DNA of 64,000 bases from positions 1 through 64,000 of the forward strand of contig JAEWGW010000004.1 of NCBI GenBank assembly GCA_023388055.1, read 5' to 3'. Source of the stretch: Bacillota bacterium (GTDB taxonomy: Bacteria; Bacillota; Bacilli; Paenibacillales; NBRC-103111). The translations under genes were made by a program, and so were the position numbers. Position 1 is the stretch's first letter; every line of letters starts with the position of its first letter. The notes beneath the pieces were generated by a model. The model searched no databases. It worked only from the letters and a program-made list of their open reading frames with translations, and was not told where the DNA came from. Positions 8,268 to 16,394 of this stretch are shown here, piece by piece.

Positions 8268-8666
8268 ATGTCCACCAATGATCCCATTCTGCTTCAAATC
8301 CTGCAGGCCGTCCAGACCCTGGGCGAAGATATGCAAACGGTCAAATCGGATATAAAGGACCTCAAGGGCGACGTTCAAACCCTCAAGGGCGACGTCCAGA
8401 CCCTCAAGGGCGACGTTGGCAATCTTAAAGTTGGACAGGCAGAGCTGTTCCAGTTGTCTTCGGCGATCCGCAATGCACAGGAGCTCACCAATGCCAAGCT
8501 GGAGGGGCTGACCCTTGATGTGCGCCGGGCGGAGGGCAATCTTATCCGTATTGAGGAGAAGCTGGGAGAAGAGATCCTTGATATGCGGGGCGAGATCCGC
8601 TTCCTCAATCACCGGATAGCCGATGTGGAGCTGGCGGTGGACAAGATTAAGGAAAAGCGCCTATAA
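8268..8666 (+). CDS. Coiled-coil protein with tandem heptad repeats
   Basis: Hydrophilic 132-residue protein, predicted almost entirely coiled coil. Residues about 32-55 consist of a tandem seven-residue repeat LKGDVQT in three near copies, also visible as a 21-base DNA repeat at about 8358-8420. It has no signal peptide, membrane helix or cysteine. The start is the ATG at 8268, which has AGGGAGG 10 bases upstream; the TTG at 8259 lies too close to that site. Similar small coiled-coil proteins are common in Paenibacillus without assigned function. The repeat number could vary between strains by slippage. Confidence 0.7.
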   Translation: MSTNDPILLQILQAVQTLGEDMQTVKSDIKDLKGDVQTLKGDVQTLKGDVGNLKVGQAELFQLSSAIRNAQELTNAKLEGLTLDVRRAEGNLIRIEEKLGEEILDMRGEIRFLNHRIADVELAVDKIKEKRL

Positions 8667-8694
8667 GTCTCCTTTTGAATCCTATATATGCAGC

Positions 8695-8719
8695 GGCTTC
8701 CGGTAACGGAAGCCTTTTT
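8695..8719 (+). terminator. Terminator after the heptad-repeat gene
   Basis: GGCTTCCG (8695-8702) pairs with CGGAAGCC (8707-8714) over a GTAA loop, followed by five T. The stem itself carries the TAACGGAAG core of the dispersed repeat family; two more TTCCGTTA copies follow within 30 bases. Confidence 0.75.
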
Positions 8720-8769
8720 CCGTTATCAGGACCCGCTTCCGTTAACTAATCCGAGGTCCCCATTTCTAT

Positions 8770-8808
8770 ATAATAAAGCCCGATTGCTCACGGCAACCGG
8801 GGTTTTGC
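8770..8808. terminator. Likely bidirectional terminator after the antiporter gene
   Basis: CCCGATTGC (8779-8787) pairs with GCAACCGGG (8793-8801) with one G-U pair. A T-rich run follows on the minus strand, where the antiporter gene ends at 8813, and GTTTTG follows on the plus strand. Confidence 0.6.
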
Positions 8809-8812
8809 TTGT

Positions 8813-10858
8813 TTAGACCATTTCATCCTGCTCCAGCAGCACGGCCTCCCGCGCCTTGATGCGGCGCCGCAGCTCACCGACGGTTTCGCGGCTGAGCTCG
8901 CCGGTTTCGTACATGGCTTGCACTGCGTTCCGCTCGGCTTGAATAGCGAAACCATGAAGCTCCTTGCGCTGCTCATGGAATCCAGGGTCATTGCGCCGGG
9001 CCAATGCGGATATCCGGTTGAACCGCTCCAAACCCTCCCGGTAATGGCTGATTAGGGCAGCCCGCTCTTCTTTGCCCGCAGGAGAATTGTTCTGCGCCAC
9101 CAGAAACTGGAGTGCAACCTCACTGCTTTGCAGCTTCAGCTTCCGCACCGCTTCCAGATCCTTTCGTTTTCCGGCAAACCGGTCAAACTCCCCCTTGGAG
9201 CCAAGAGGTCGCTTCAACCGACGGAAGAGCAGCTTCATCATCGCTTTCCACATCCGCATGGGGTTAGCCATCAGGACCTCCATCTGGTCCAGCATCTTGA
9301 AGAAGATGTCCGCCTGCTCCGGTGTAATCCGGCCTTCGTCAAGCTCGGTCTGGGCGAATTGGCGCTCCGTTTGCATGGCGGCCAGCCGCAGCTGAATCTC
9401 CGTACCTTTGTCCAGCCGGGAGCCTTTTCCTGAAGAGACCTTGCTCTCTGTCTGTCCGATCCAATGGCGGTAATCGGCGATCACCGAGGAAACAGCACCT
9501 TCGTTTTCCTCCGTGGATTCATGGCGGACGGCCTGGATGGCTGCAGCCAAAACCTTAACTTGAGCCTCCTCCAGCTGCGCCTGTCCGGAAGAAGATTCCT
9601 TACGGCGGGCAAGCAACGGAAGGAACAGGCTGGCCGACAGAAGCGACAGAAGGATCACGACCGCCGCTAAGAAAATAATCAGGTCCCGTTCCGGAAATGG
9701 CGTGCCGTCATTCAGCACAAGCGGAATAGAGAAGGCACCTGCCAGGGTTACGGCTCCGCGGACCCCGGATACGGAGGTCATCAGCAGGATTTTCAGGGAG
9801 ACAGGATCCCCCTTGCTGTCGCCCTTGCCTACTCTTGTGAACACCAGAGTCCATAGAAAACGCAGTGCCAGCAGCATCACAAATATAGCGGCGGCATAAC
9901 CGAACATGTGAAGGTTATTGAGCAGAGGATTGCGGATGACGGTGATGCTTACATCGGGAATCTGCAGGCCCAGGATAACAAAAACCAAACCGTTCAGGAT
10001 AAACAGAATAACCGACCATGTGCTGGAGGAAACCGTGTTAAGCTGGGATACGTTCAGTTGGTTAAAGGTGGAGTAGTCGCGGGAGCGGTCATCCTCCACC
10101 GCATGGACGATGCCGCCGGCAACAGCTGCGAGGATTCCCGATACCCCAAGATGCTCGGCGGTCAGATACAGCATAAAGGGGGTCAGCAGCTGAATCAGCA
10201 TATGGATGGTTACATCCTCCATGCCGAAACGGCGCAGAAGGTTCCGTACCCCAATGATGGCAAAGGCCAGAGCTGCACCGAAAACAAGACCGCCAACCGA
10301 AATGAGCAAAAAGCTGAAGGAGGCTTTAGGCAAAGAAAACACTCCTGTAACGGCAGCCGCGATGGCAAATTTAAATGCCACCAGACCGGAGGCGTCATTC
10401 ATCAGCGCCTCTCCCTCCAGCAAACGCATGAGACTTTTGGGCAGATGCAGCCGGCCGGCCAATGAACTGACCGCTACCGCATCCGTAGGGGACAGGATCG
10501 CCGCAAGCCCGAAGGCAGCCGGGAGCGGGATGGAGGGAAGCATCCAGTGGATGGCATAACCCACGGCAAAAACCGTCACAAATACCAGGCCCACCGCCAT
10601 TACCAAAATGGGTGCTCTGAGCCGCCACAGATCCTCGCGAGGTGTATGTTTGCCGTCATTATACAAAAGCGGAGCGATAAACAGTACGAAAAACAGCTCC
10701 GGCTCCAGCTCCAGATGTACCCCCGAAGGCATCATCGCTAATAGTGCGCCAAGGGCAATTTGGATAAGCGGAACCGGAATCATCGGCAAAAACCGGTTCA
10801 CTACATTGGACACGCCGATCAAACCAAGCATAACCAGCACTGCCAGGAAAATATGCAT
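8813..10858 (-). CDS. nhaK: Na+(K+)/H+ antiporter, CPA1 family
   Basis: Exchanges monovalent cations for protons across the cytoplasmic membrane. The 681-residue protein has about 12 transmembrane helices in its first 430 residues, with the CPA1 motifs SPTDAVAVSSLAG and EGEALMNDASGLV that contain the ion-binding aspartates. The remaining 240 residues form a charged, helical cytosolic tail (regulatory in relatives). Closest in layout to Bacillus NhaK (YvgP); the symbol is tentative. Start at 10858 has GGAGG 8 bases upstream. It appears to be a single-gene unit ended by the hairpin at 8779-8801. Confidence 0.85.
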   Translation of the reverse strand: MHIFLAVLVMLGLIGVSNVVNRFLPMIPVPLIQIALGALLAMMPSGVHLELEPELFFVLFIAPLLYNDGKHTPREDLWRLRAPILVMAVGLVFVTVFAVGYAIHWMLPSIPLPAAFGLAAILSPTDAVAVSSLAGRLHLPKSLMRLLEGEALMNDASGLVAFKFAIAAAVTGVFSLPKASFSFLLISVGGLVFGAALAFAIIGVRNLLRRFGMEDVTIHMLIQLLTPFMLYLTAEHLGVSGILAAVAGGIVHAVEDDRSRDYSTFNQLNVSQLNTVSSSTWSVILFILNGLVFVILGLQIPDVSITVIRNPLLNNLHMFGYAAAIFVMLLALRFLWTLVFTRVGKGDSKGDPVSLKILLMTSVSGVRGAVTLAGAFSIPLVLNDGTPFPERDLIIFLAAVVILLSLLSASLFLPLLARRKESSSGQAQLEEAQVKVLAAAIQAVRHESTEENEGAVSSVIADYRHWIGQTESKVSSGKGSRLDKGTEIQLRLAAMQTERQFAQTELDEGRITPEQADIFFKMLDQMEVLMANPMRMWKAMMKLLFRRLKRPLGSKGEFDRFAGKRKDLEAVRKLKLQSSEVALQFLVAQNNSPAGKEERAALISHYREGLERFNRISALARRNDPGFHEQRKELHGFAIQAERNAVQAMYETGELSRETVGELRRRIKAREAVLLEQDEMV

Positions 10859-11000
10859 GTACTACGCCTCCGCTGTTTCTGTCTTAAAAATAGGTCGATC
10901 CTTCCATTATACCCAATGCATATGGCCAACGACAAGGAGCTGCAGGTAGCCAAGGAATGAGAGTGCTGCATGCTGCATTAAAACCACCAACAACGGCAAA

Positions 11001-11025
11001 ATAACGGAAGCACAGCTTCCGTTAT
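11001..11025. repeat. Perfect TAACGGAAGC palindrome
   Basis: ATAACGGAAGC (11001-11011) is exactly inverted at 11015-11025 with a three-base spacer. No T run follows, so it is a repeat rather than a classic terminator. It sits between the oxidoreductase stop and the antiporter start, and belongs to the same TAACGG/CCGTTA family seen at 1-300 and 41550-41745. Confidence 0.7.
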
Positions 11026-11057
11026 CCGTCTGCACAAACGGCCACACTGCTGCCCGC

Positions 11058-11975
11058 TTACAGCCGCTCAATCAGCCGGTGGACAGGCAGCACCTTGTCG
11101 GCGCTGATAGAGCAGTTTGCAGGATCGGACAGGCTGGCCAGGAAATGCTCCAGCGCCCCGGTGAAACCGCGGCGCTGGGGAACTGGCTCCCAGCTGCCGA
11201 AGCCAGCCTCACGGACAGCACCGCCGGCTTCGGCAAACAAACCCTGCTCCAGATTCACCACGCGGGCGCTCCGTCCATTCCCGTGCAGCTCCAGCCGCTC
11301 CAGGTCCAGACCTGCGCTGCGAACCATGCTGAAGGACGCTTCACCGGAGTCAAGCGCCAGAGTGCCTGTTCCCCACAGCAGCCGGCCCTGCGCATCCGTC
11401 TGCTGGCGGTACCGGACCTCCGGTTCTGTTTCGCCGGACAACCACAGCACCAGATCCATCATATGAATCAGATCATCATACAGGGTTTGTTTGGCGTTAT
11501 GTTTCTGCTGCCGGATACGGTGCTTCTCTGCGGTGCACAGCCGGAAGCCGCCGGCCTCTTCCATCCAAGCCTTGGCTTCCGCATACAACGGAGCAAAACG
11601 GCGGTTAAAGCCCACGGCCAGCAGCTTTCCCGTTTCCCGGGCGCATGCGGCCATCTCCTCCGATTCGCCGATTTCGTAGGATAGCGGTTTGTCCACATAC
11701 ACGGACACCCCGACCTGCAAGCATTGCATCACAATCCCGTAATGGGTTTCGGTGGGACTGTGCACAAACACGGCATCCAACTCTGTCTCACCTAATAACC
11801 GGTCCAGTCCGGTATACCGGCCGGCCACCCGGAGACTCTGCCCCACCCGCTCCACCGTCTCCGCGGAACGACTCATCACCGCAGCGATCTCCACTCCGCT
11901 GTGGGCAGCCAATACGGGTATATATGCCTTTTGCGCAATGTCCCCCAAACCGATAATCCCCACTTTTGCTCTCAT
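11058..11975 (-). CDS. Gfo/Idh/MocA family oxidoreductase
   Basis: NAD(P)-dependent sugar or inositol dehydrogenase-like protein, 305 residues. The Rossmann fold begins VGIIGLGDIAQKAYIPVL, followed by the family motif VYVDKPLSYEI containing the catalytic-type Lys-Pro. The C-terminal half matches the GFO_IDH_MocA substrate domain (DDLIHMMDLVLWL contains a conserved His-Asp-type patch). The substrate cannot be inferred. The start at 11975 has GGAGG 8 bases upstream; eight codons of a longer frame are rejected. It stands alone, with the divergent small membrane protein gene at 12093 sharing the upstream gap. Confidence 0.87.
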   Translation of the reverse strand: MRAKVGIIGLGDIAQKAYIPVLAAHSGVEIAAVMSRSAETVERVGQSLRVAGRYTGLDRLLGETELDAVFVHSPTETHYGIVMQCLQVGVSVYVDKPLSYEIGESEEMAACARETGKLLAVGFNRRFAPLYAEAKAWMEEAGGFRLCTAEKHRIRQQKHNAKQTLYDDLIHMMDLVLWLSGETEPEVRYRQQTDAQGRLLWGTGTLALDSGEASFSMVRSAGLDLERLELHGNGRSARVVNLEQGLFAEAGGAVREAGFGSWEPVPQRRGFTGALEHFLASLSDPANCSISADKVLPVHRLIERL

Positions 11976-12092
11976 TCGGATTCCTCCCGCAATTGTCATT
12001 TTTCAACAGCTTTTAACCCGGCTCCGCTTATGGTAAGATAGTCATGTTATCCATATTGTCTTCATGATCGACTTAGGAGGCCTTCTAACCTA

Positions 12093-12653
12093 ATGACCAA
12101 ATCCAAACACAGCCTGGCCCTTGCCGCCGGCCTGATTCTCTTCCTTGGCCTGATTGCTTCGGCTATCTTGCTGGAATCGGCTTATTTGCTGTATGCCGCT
12201 ACCGGCATCCCTATTCTGCTGGTCCCTTTCATTCCCGACCTGAAAACCAGCCAGACGGTGAAGCCGGGCCAATCCGCTCCCCGGATGCGGGTATACCGCA
12301 CCCATGATGAAAGCGGGGAAGGGTTTATTATTCTGGAGGCTCTTCACGGGGGTATCCCCTGGAATAAAAAACGCCTGTATTTCCCCTTGGACGGACTGCC
12401 TGCATCCACACCTTCCGCTTACCCGGCAGGGACGGCAGGTATTCCCGTTCTGCAGTACGACCTTGTACCCCACCGCCGCCGGAAGGACTTGTACGGCATT
12501 GAGCTGGCTAATGTGGCGGCCCGTTTCCGCACCCTGTCTTATACCACCGATGAGGTAACCCGGCTTGTGATCCGCCTGGAGGATTTGCGCCCTGCGGACC
12601 CGGCCAAAACGGAGCACCGGACGGCGCCCGTCCGCAAAAGCTTCCCCGCTTAA
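12093..12653 (+). CDS. Hypothetical membrane protein, 186 residues
   Basis: Unrecognised protein with two adjacent hydrophobic helices in residues 7-50 and a soluble C-terminal part of about 135 residues rich in Pro and Arg. The layout suggests a small membrane-anchored protein with its soluble domain facing one side. AGGAGG occurs 12 bases before the ATG, a long but usable spacing. It is followed by a symmetric terminator shared with the convergent solute-binding protein gene. No catalytic motif is visible. Confidence 0.65.
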   Translation: MTKSKHSLALAAGLILFLGLIASAILLESAYLLYAATGIPILLVPFIPDLKTSQTVKPGQSAPRMRVYRTHDESGEGFIILEALHGGIPWNKKRLYFPLDGLPASTPSAYPAGTAGIPVLQYDLVPHRRRKDLYGIELANVAARFRTLSYTTDEVTRLVIRLEDLRPADPAKTEHRTAPVRKSFPA

Positions 12654-12704
12654 AAGCAGCGGCCGTTTGTTGTGAAAATAGTATCATATCCCTTTTCCAA
12701 TTAA

Positions 12705-12744
12705 AAGAAGAACACCGGGCCCAAGGGCACTCGGTGTTCTTCTT
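12705..12744. terminator. Bidirectional terminator between convergent genes
   Basis: AAGAAGAACACCG (12705-12717) is exactly inverted at 12732-12744, giving a 13-bp stem with A/T-rich flanks that can end transcription from either side. Confidence 0.85.
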
Positions 12745-12782
12745 ATATTGAGGAGAATCATTTTACAAATTATGGTTATTGG

Positions 12783-14324
12783 TTATTTTTTGGTTGCATA
12801 CCACTCGTTGATTTCCTTATAGCTGGCTTCCCCGCCGGATTGCTTGTATTTATTCGTAAAGGATTCCACGCTAGTCAGAGGTTCTTCACCAACAATGACC
12901 TTGATGGCGAAGTCATTCATCATCTGGTTCAGCTGAGAGTTTTCCTTGGAGTAGGTAGGCATAACAGGCGCAACCCCCAAAGGATCGGGAATTCTCATTT
13001 CCTTCGGCATGACCTTGTTCAGGTAAGCCCAGCCCTCATACAAACGGGCGTCCTTTTGAACCCGTGCTTGCCAGTAAGAGGGGAAGTTCTTCTCGTCGAT
13101 GCCGGTCAAATAGTTGCTGGACTGATTCCGCTCGTCTGTGAAGGCAGGCTGAATGGGCATGTACAAGCCATCCTTAACCGAATAATGTTTGCCTTCTACA
13201 CCCAGCGCGATTTCCTTAAAGGCTTCTTTTTCCAGCTTGGCGTTCATCCACTTGATGGCATCCTCCGGATGTTTGGAGGCCTTCGGGATGAAGGTGAGTC
13301 TGTCGAAACCGGATCTGCTGCCGAGGCCAGCCTTGCCGTCCTTACCCTTGAGAATGGGCAAATAAGCAAATTTGGCATCCGGGAAATTCTTGTTCAGAGC
13401 GTCGCCGATGGAGGGAATGTCTGCCCAGTTCAGCGAAATCACCCCAGCCCTGCCGCTGGTGAACTTCTCCTTCATGGTGGCATCCTTGTTAACGGCAAAT
13501 TCCTTGTCAAGCAGCCCTTGCTTGTAGAGATCGGCTACATAGCTCAGATAGTCCTTGAAGCCCGGATGCAGCGGCCGTGGCACAAGCTTGCCATCCAAAG
13601 CATTCCAGTTGTTCGGCATGCCGAAGGAACCGATCAGATTCTCGATAATGGGAGCACTGCCATTAATGGTCATGGGGGCACCCTTATCGCCGTTGCCGCC
13701 CGGATCCTTTTCCTTGAAGGCCTTCAGCATGGCGGTGAATTCATCCACCGTCGTCGGCATTTGCATACCAAGCTTGTCTAGCCAATCCTTGCGGACCATG
13801 AGGCTGGTGCTTGAGAATTCCTGTGCTCTGTTGGGAATAGCATAGATTTTGCCGTCAACCTTTACTGCGTTGAAGCTTTCTTCGGACACAGCCGCTTTAA
13901 TATTGGGACCATACTTGTCAATCAACGGCCCCAAGTCCACCAATGCTCCTTTTCTTGCATAGTCGGTATATAAGGGTCTGCTATCTGAATAAGTGATGGA
14001 ATCATAAGGTTCCGCAGAGGAGAGCAGCAGGTTCAGCTTGTCATCAGCCTTGTCCGCAGGGAGCATGTCGTACTTCACTTTATAACCGGTTTTCTCTTCA
14101 ATGACCTTGGCAACAGGATAGTTGTTATAATCATCCTTCATCCAAATTGACAACGCTCTCAAATCAGGCTTGGGACCGTTGCTTGGAGCAACCGTTCCGT
14201 TTGCGGCAGCTGACGCGCCGGGAGACGCTGCAGTATCCTTCCCGCCAGACGAACCGCCGCAGCCAGCCGCAGTGACTGCAAGACCTGCTGAAACGGACAA
14301 TAGAAGCCATTTGCTTTTTTTCAT
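12783..14324 (-). CDS. Carbohydrate ABC transporter solute-binding lipoprotein (LplA-type)
   Basis: Extracellular family 1 solute-binding protein, 513 residues, expected to capture an oligosaccharide or similar ligand for the two permeases upstream. The N-terminus is a lipoprotein signal: lysines, a hydrophobic stretch and the lipobox TAAGC with Cys22 as the lipidation site, followed by a Gly/Ser/Ala-rich linker. The mature part contains typical motifs such as FTSGRAGVISLNWAD and KHPEDAIKWMN. GGAGGGG lies 5 bases before the ATG. It is the last gene of the YesMN/LplBC cluster, with a hairpin in the gap ahead of it. Confidence 0.92.
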   Translation of the reverse strand: MKKSKWLLLSVSAGLAVTAAGCGGSSGGKDTAASPGASAAANGTVAPSNGPKPDLRALSIWMKDDYNNYPVAKVIEEKTGYKVKYDMLPADKADDKLNLLLSSAEPYDSITYSDSRPLYTDYARKGALVDLGPLIDKYGPNIKAAVSEESFNAVKVDGKIYAIPNRAQEFSSTSLMVRKDWLDKLGMQMPTTVDEFTAMLKAFKEKDPGGNGDKGAPMTINGSAPIIENLIGSFGMPNNWNALDGKLVPRPLHPGFKDYLSYVADLYKQGLLDKEFAVNKDATMKEKFTSGRAGVISLNWADIPSIGDALNKNFPDAKFAYLPILKGKDGKAGLGSRSGFDRLTFIPKASKHPEDAIKWMNAKLEKEAFKEIALGVEGKHYSVKDGLYMPIQPAFTDERNQSSNYLTGIDEKNFPSYWQARVQKDARLYEGWAYLNKVMPKEMRIPDPLGVAPVMPTYSKENSQLNQMMNDFAIKVIVGEEPLTSVESFTNKYKQSGGEASYKEINEWYATKK

Positions 14325-14370
14325 GTATACCCCTCCATATTTAAGTAATGAATCCTGCTTGTATAGGTAA

Positions 14371-14398
14371 GCCTCTGCCGAGCAGTTCCGCCAGAGGC
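14371..14398 (-). other. Hairpin between permease and binding-protein genes
   Basis: GCCTCTGCC (14371-14379) pairs with GCCAGAGGC (14390-14398) apart from one mismatch, with no clear T run. Such hairpins commonly set the higher mRNA level of the binding-protein gene in ABC operons; that role here is inference. Confidence 0.45.
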
Positions 14399-14433
14399 GC
14401 AGCCTAACTTGTCATTGCTCTCTTACTTCTAGC

Positions 14434-15309
14434 CTAACCTTTGACAGAACCGATCAGTACCCCTTTAATAAAATACTTCTGCAGGAAGGGATACACACAC
14501 AGAATCGGAACGGTGGAAGCCACAACTGTAGCGGCCCGGATGCCCTCGGGTGACATATTCATCAGATCATCGAGACTTTTGTTGGCGGCGTTGGAGGTAT
14601 CCGCATCCATGACCACATCCCGGAGATACAGCTGCAGGGTTTTGAGGGAGGTGTCATTGATGTACAGCATGGGATTGAAGAAGTCATTCCAGAACCCTAC
14701 CGCATAAAACAGCGAGATCGTGGCGATCACCGGCATGGACAGGGGCAGGATAATCCGGAACAGAATGGTGTAGGTTTTAGCCCCGTCGATCCGTGCGGAC
14801 TCCTCCAAGGCCTCCGGAAGATTCTCGTAATAGCTTTTAATAATCAGCATATTGAACACACTGATCATGCCGGGCAGAATCAAGGCCCACAGGTTGTTGA
14901 TCAGATTGAGATTGCGCATTAGCAGATAATTGGGAATCATCCCTCCGCTAAACAGCATGGTAAATACGAACAGTACCATGACGAAGGAAATGCCGGGCAA
15001 GTGCCGTTTGGACAACGGATAAGCCGTAACGGCCGTCAGCAGAATGGACAACACGGTTCCCACAACCGTAACCCCGACAGAGACCGTAAATGCCCGAATG
15101 AAGATATCCGAGGATATAACCTGCCTGAGCGTATCCAACTGGAAGCCCACAGGGAAAATCCCTACCTTGCCTGAAATAATCGCCCATTCCTCACTGACGG
15201 ATTTAGAGAATACATTGGCTAATGGCAGAAGCATGGCCATCCCCATGATGATCAGGAACAGATAAACAAAGCTGTCCAAAAACCAATCCCCGGCTGTTCT
15301 ATTTTTCAT
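14434..15309 (-). CDS. Carbohydrate ABC transporter permease (LplC/YtcP-type)
   Basis: Inner-membrane permease of 291 residues with six predicted helices. The EAA loop that contacts the ATPase reads EALEESARIDGAKTYTILFRIILP, typical of MalG-type subunits. The C-terminus ends YFIKGVLIGSVKG, a hallmark of the LplC/YtcP branch. AGGAGG lies 9 bases before the ATG. It follows the LplB-type permease gene with only 20 bases between, so the two are co-transcribed. No ATPase gene is nearby; in this family a shared MsmX-type ATPase encoded elsewhere usually powers several importers. Confidence 0.92.
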   Translation of the reverse strand: MKNRTAGDWFLDSFVYLFLIIMGMAMLLPLANVFSKSVSEEWAIISGKVGIFPVGFQLDTLRQVISSDIFIRAFTVSVGVTVVGTVLSILLTAVTAYPLSKRHLPGISFVMVLFVFTMLFSGGMIPNYLLMRNLNLINNLWALILPGMISVFNMLIIKSYYENLPEALEESARIDGAKTYTILFRIILPLSMPVIATISLFYAVGFWNDFFNPMLYINDTSLKTLQLYLRDVVMDADTSNAANKSLDDLMNMSPEGIRAATVVASTVPILCVYPFLQKYFIKGVLIGSVKG

Positions 15310-15329
15310 TGTGCCATCCCTCCTTTACA

Positions 15330-16295
15330 CTACCAGATTCCCCGGTTTAGCAGTTTTTTACTGAGATAGTTACCGGAAATCACAAGGATAAAGCCGACTA
15401 CCGAATTAAACAGGCCCACCGCCGTACTGAAGCTGTAATCCATCTTCCCCAGACCGACACGGTATACAAAGGTGCCGATGACATCCCCTGTTTGGTAAAC
15501 CACGGGATTGTACATGGTCAAGATCTGCTCGGTCCCCGCTTCCAGCACATTACCCAGGCGGAGAATAAACATCAATACGATGGTCGGAAGAATACCCGGC
15601 AGGGAAATATACAGCATCTTCCGGATCCGGCCCGCACCGTCGATGGAGGCGGCTTCGTACTGCTCCTGGTCAATACCGGAGATGGCTGCAATGAACACAA
15701 TGGCGTTCCAGCCCACTTCCTTCCAGCCGGCCGTGAATACCACCACACTCCGGAAGTATGAATTGCTCATAAAGAAGCTGATGGGCTCTCCGCCAAACCA
15801 CTGGATTATATTGTTTATCAATCCGCCCGAAGGGGACAGAATAGTGATGAATAATCCGGAAATAATAACCCATGACAGGAAGTGGGGCAAATAAATAATG
15901 GTCTGAATGGTCCGCTTGAATACCATCACCCGAACCTCATTCAATATCAGTGCAATAAGAATGGGTATCGGGAACAGCAACACAATCTTGTATACGCTGA
16001 TCAAAAGGGTGTTGGTAAACACCTGGGCAAATTCCTCAGAATGAATCAGCTTCTGGAACTGCTCAAATCCTACCCAATCGCTTCCCCCGATTCCTTCGAA
16101 GATGTTAAAATCCTGAAAAGCAATAATGACTCCGTACATGGGCGTGTACTTGAAGATCAATAAAAAGATAAGCCCCGGAATCAATAATAGGTAATAGTCC
16201 AAATTCCGCATGGCCAGCTTCCATTTGCTTGAGTTAGCACGTTTGGTTGCTGCAGCATGTGCCTCTTTGTTCAAATCTGTTGCACTTACGCTCAC
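15330..16295 (-). CDS. Carbohydrate ABC transporter permease (LplB-type)
   Basis: Inner-membrane permease, about 321 residues, six predicted helices, MalF/LplB branch. Recognisable stretches are KYTPMYGVIIAFQDFNIF near the first periplasmic loop and the EAA-like loop EQYEAASIDGAGRIRKMLYISLPG. The ATG at 16310 has only AGAGG 2 bases away, whereas a GTG at 16295 has GGAGG 8 bases upstream, so the GTG is preferred; the difference is five residues. It lies between the histidine kinase gene and the LplC-type permease gene in one direction and probably forms one operon with the latter. Confidence 0.9.
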   Translation of the reverse strand: MSVSATDLNKEAHAAATKRANSSKWKLAMRNLDYYLLLIPGLIFLLIFKYTPMYGVIIAFQDFNIFEGIGGSDWVGFEQFQKLIHSEEFAQVFTNTLLISVYKIVLLFPIPILIALILNEVRVMVFKRTIQTIIYLPHFLSWVIISGLFITILSPSGGLINNIIQWFGGEPISFFMSNSYFRSVVVFTAGWKEVGWNAIVFIAAISGIDQEQYEAASIDGAGRIRKMLYISLPGILPTIVLMFILRLGNVLEAGTEQILTMYNPVVYQTGDVIGTFVYRVGLGKMDYSFSTAVGLFNSVVGFILVISGNYLSKKLLNRGIW

Positions 16296-16394
16296 TCCGG
16301 TCACCTCCATGTCCTCTGTTTATCTGATGTCATTATTATACACAGCACATGAGAACGCTTTACAGGAGGTAATCCTACTATTTCTGGTCTCTCG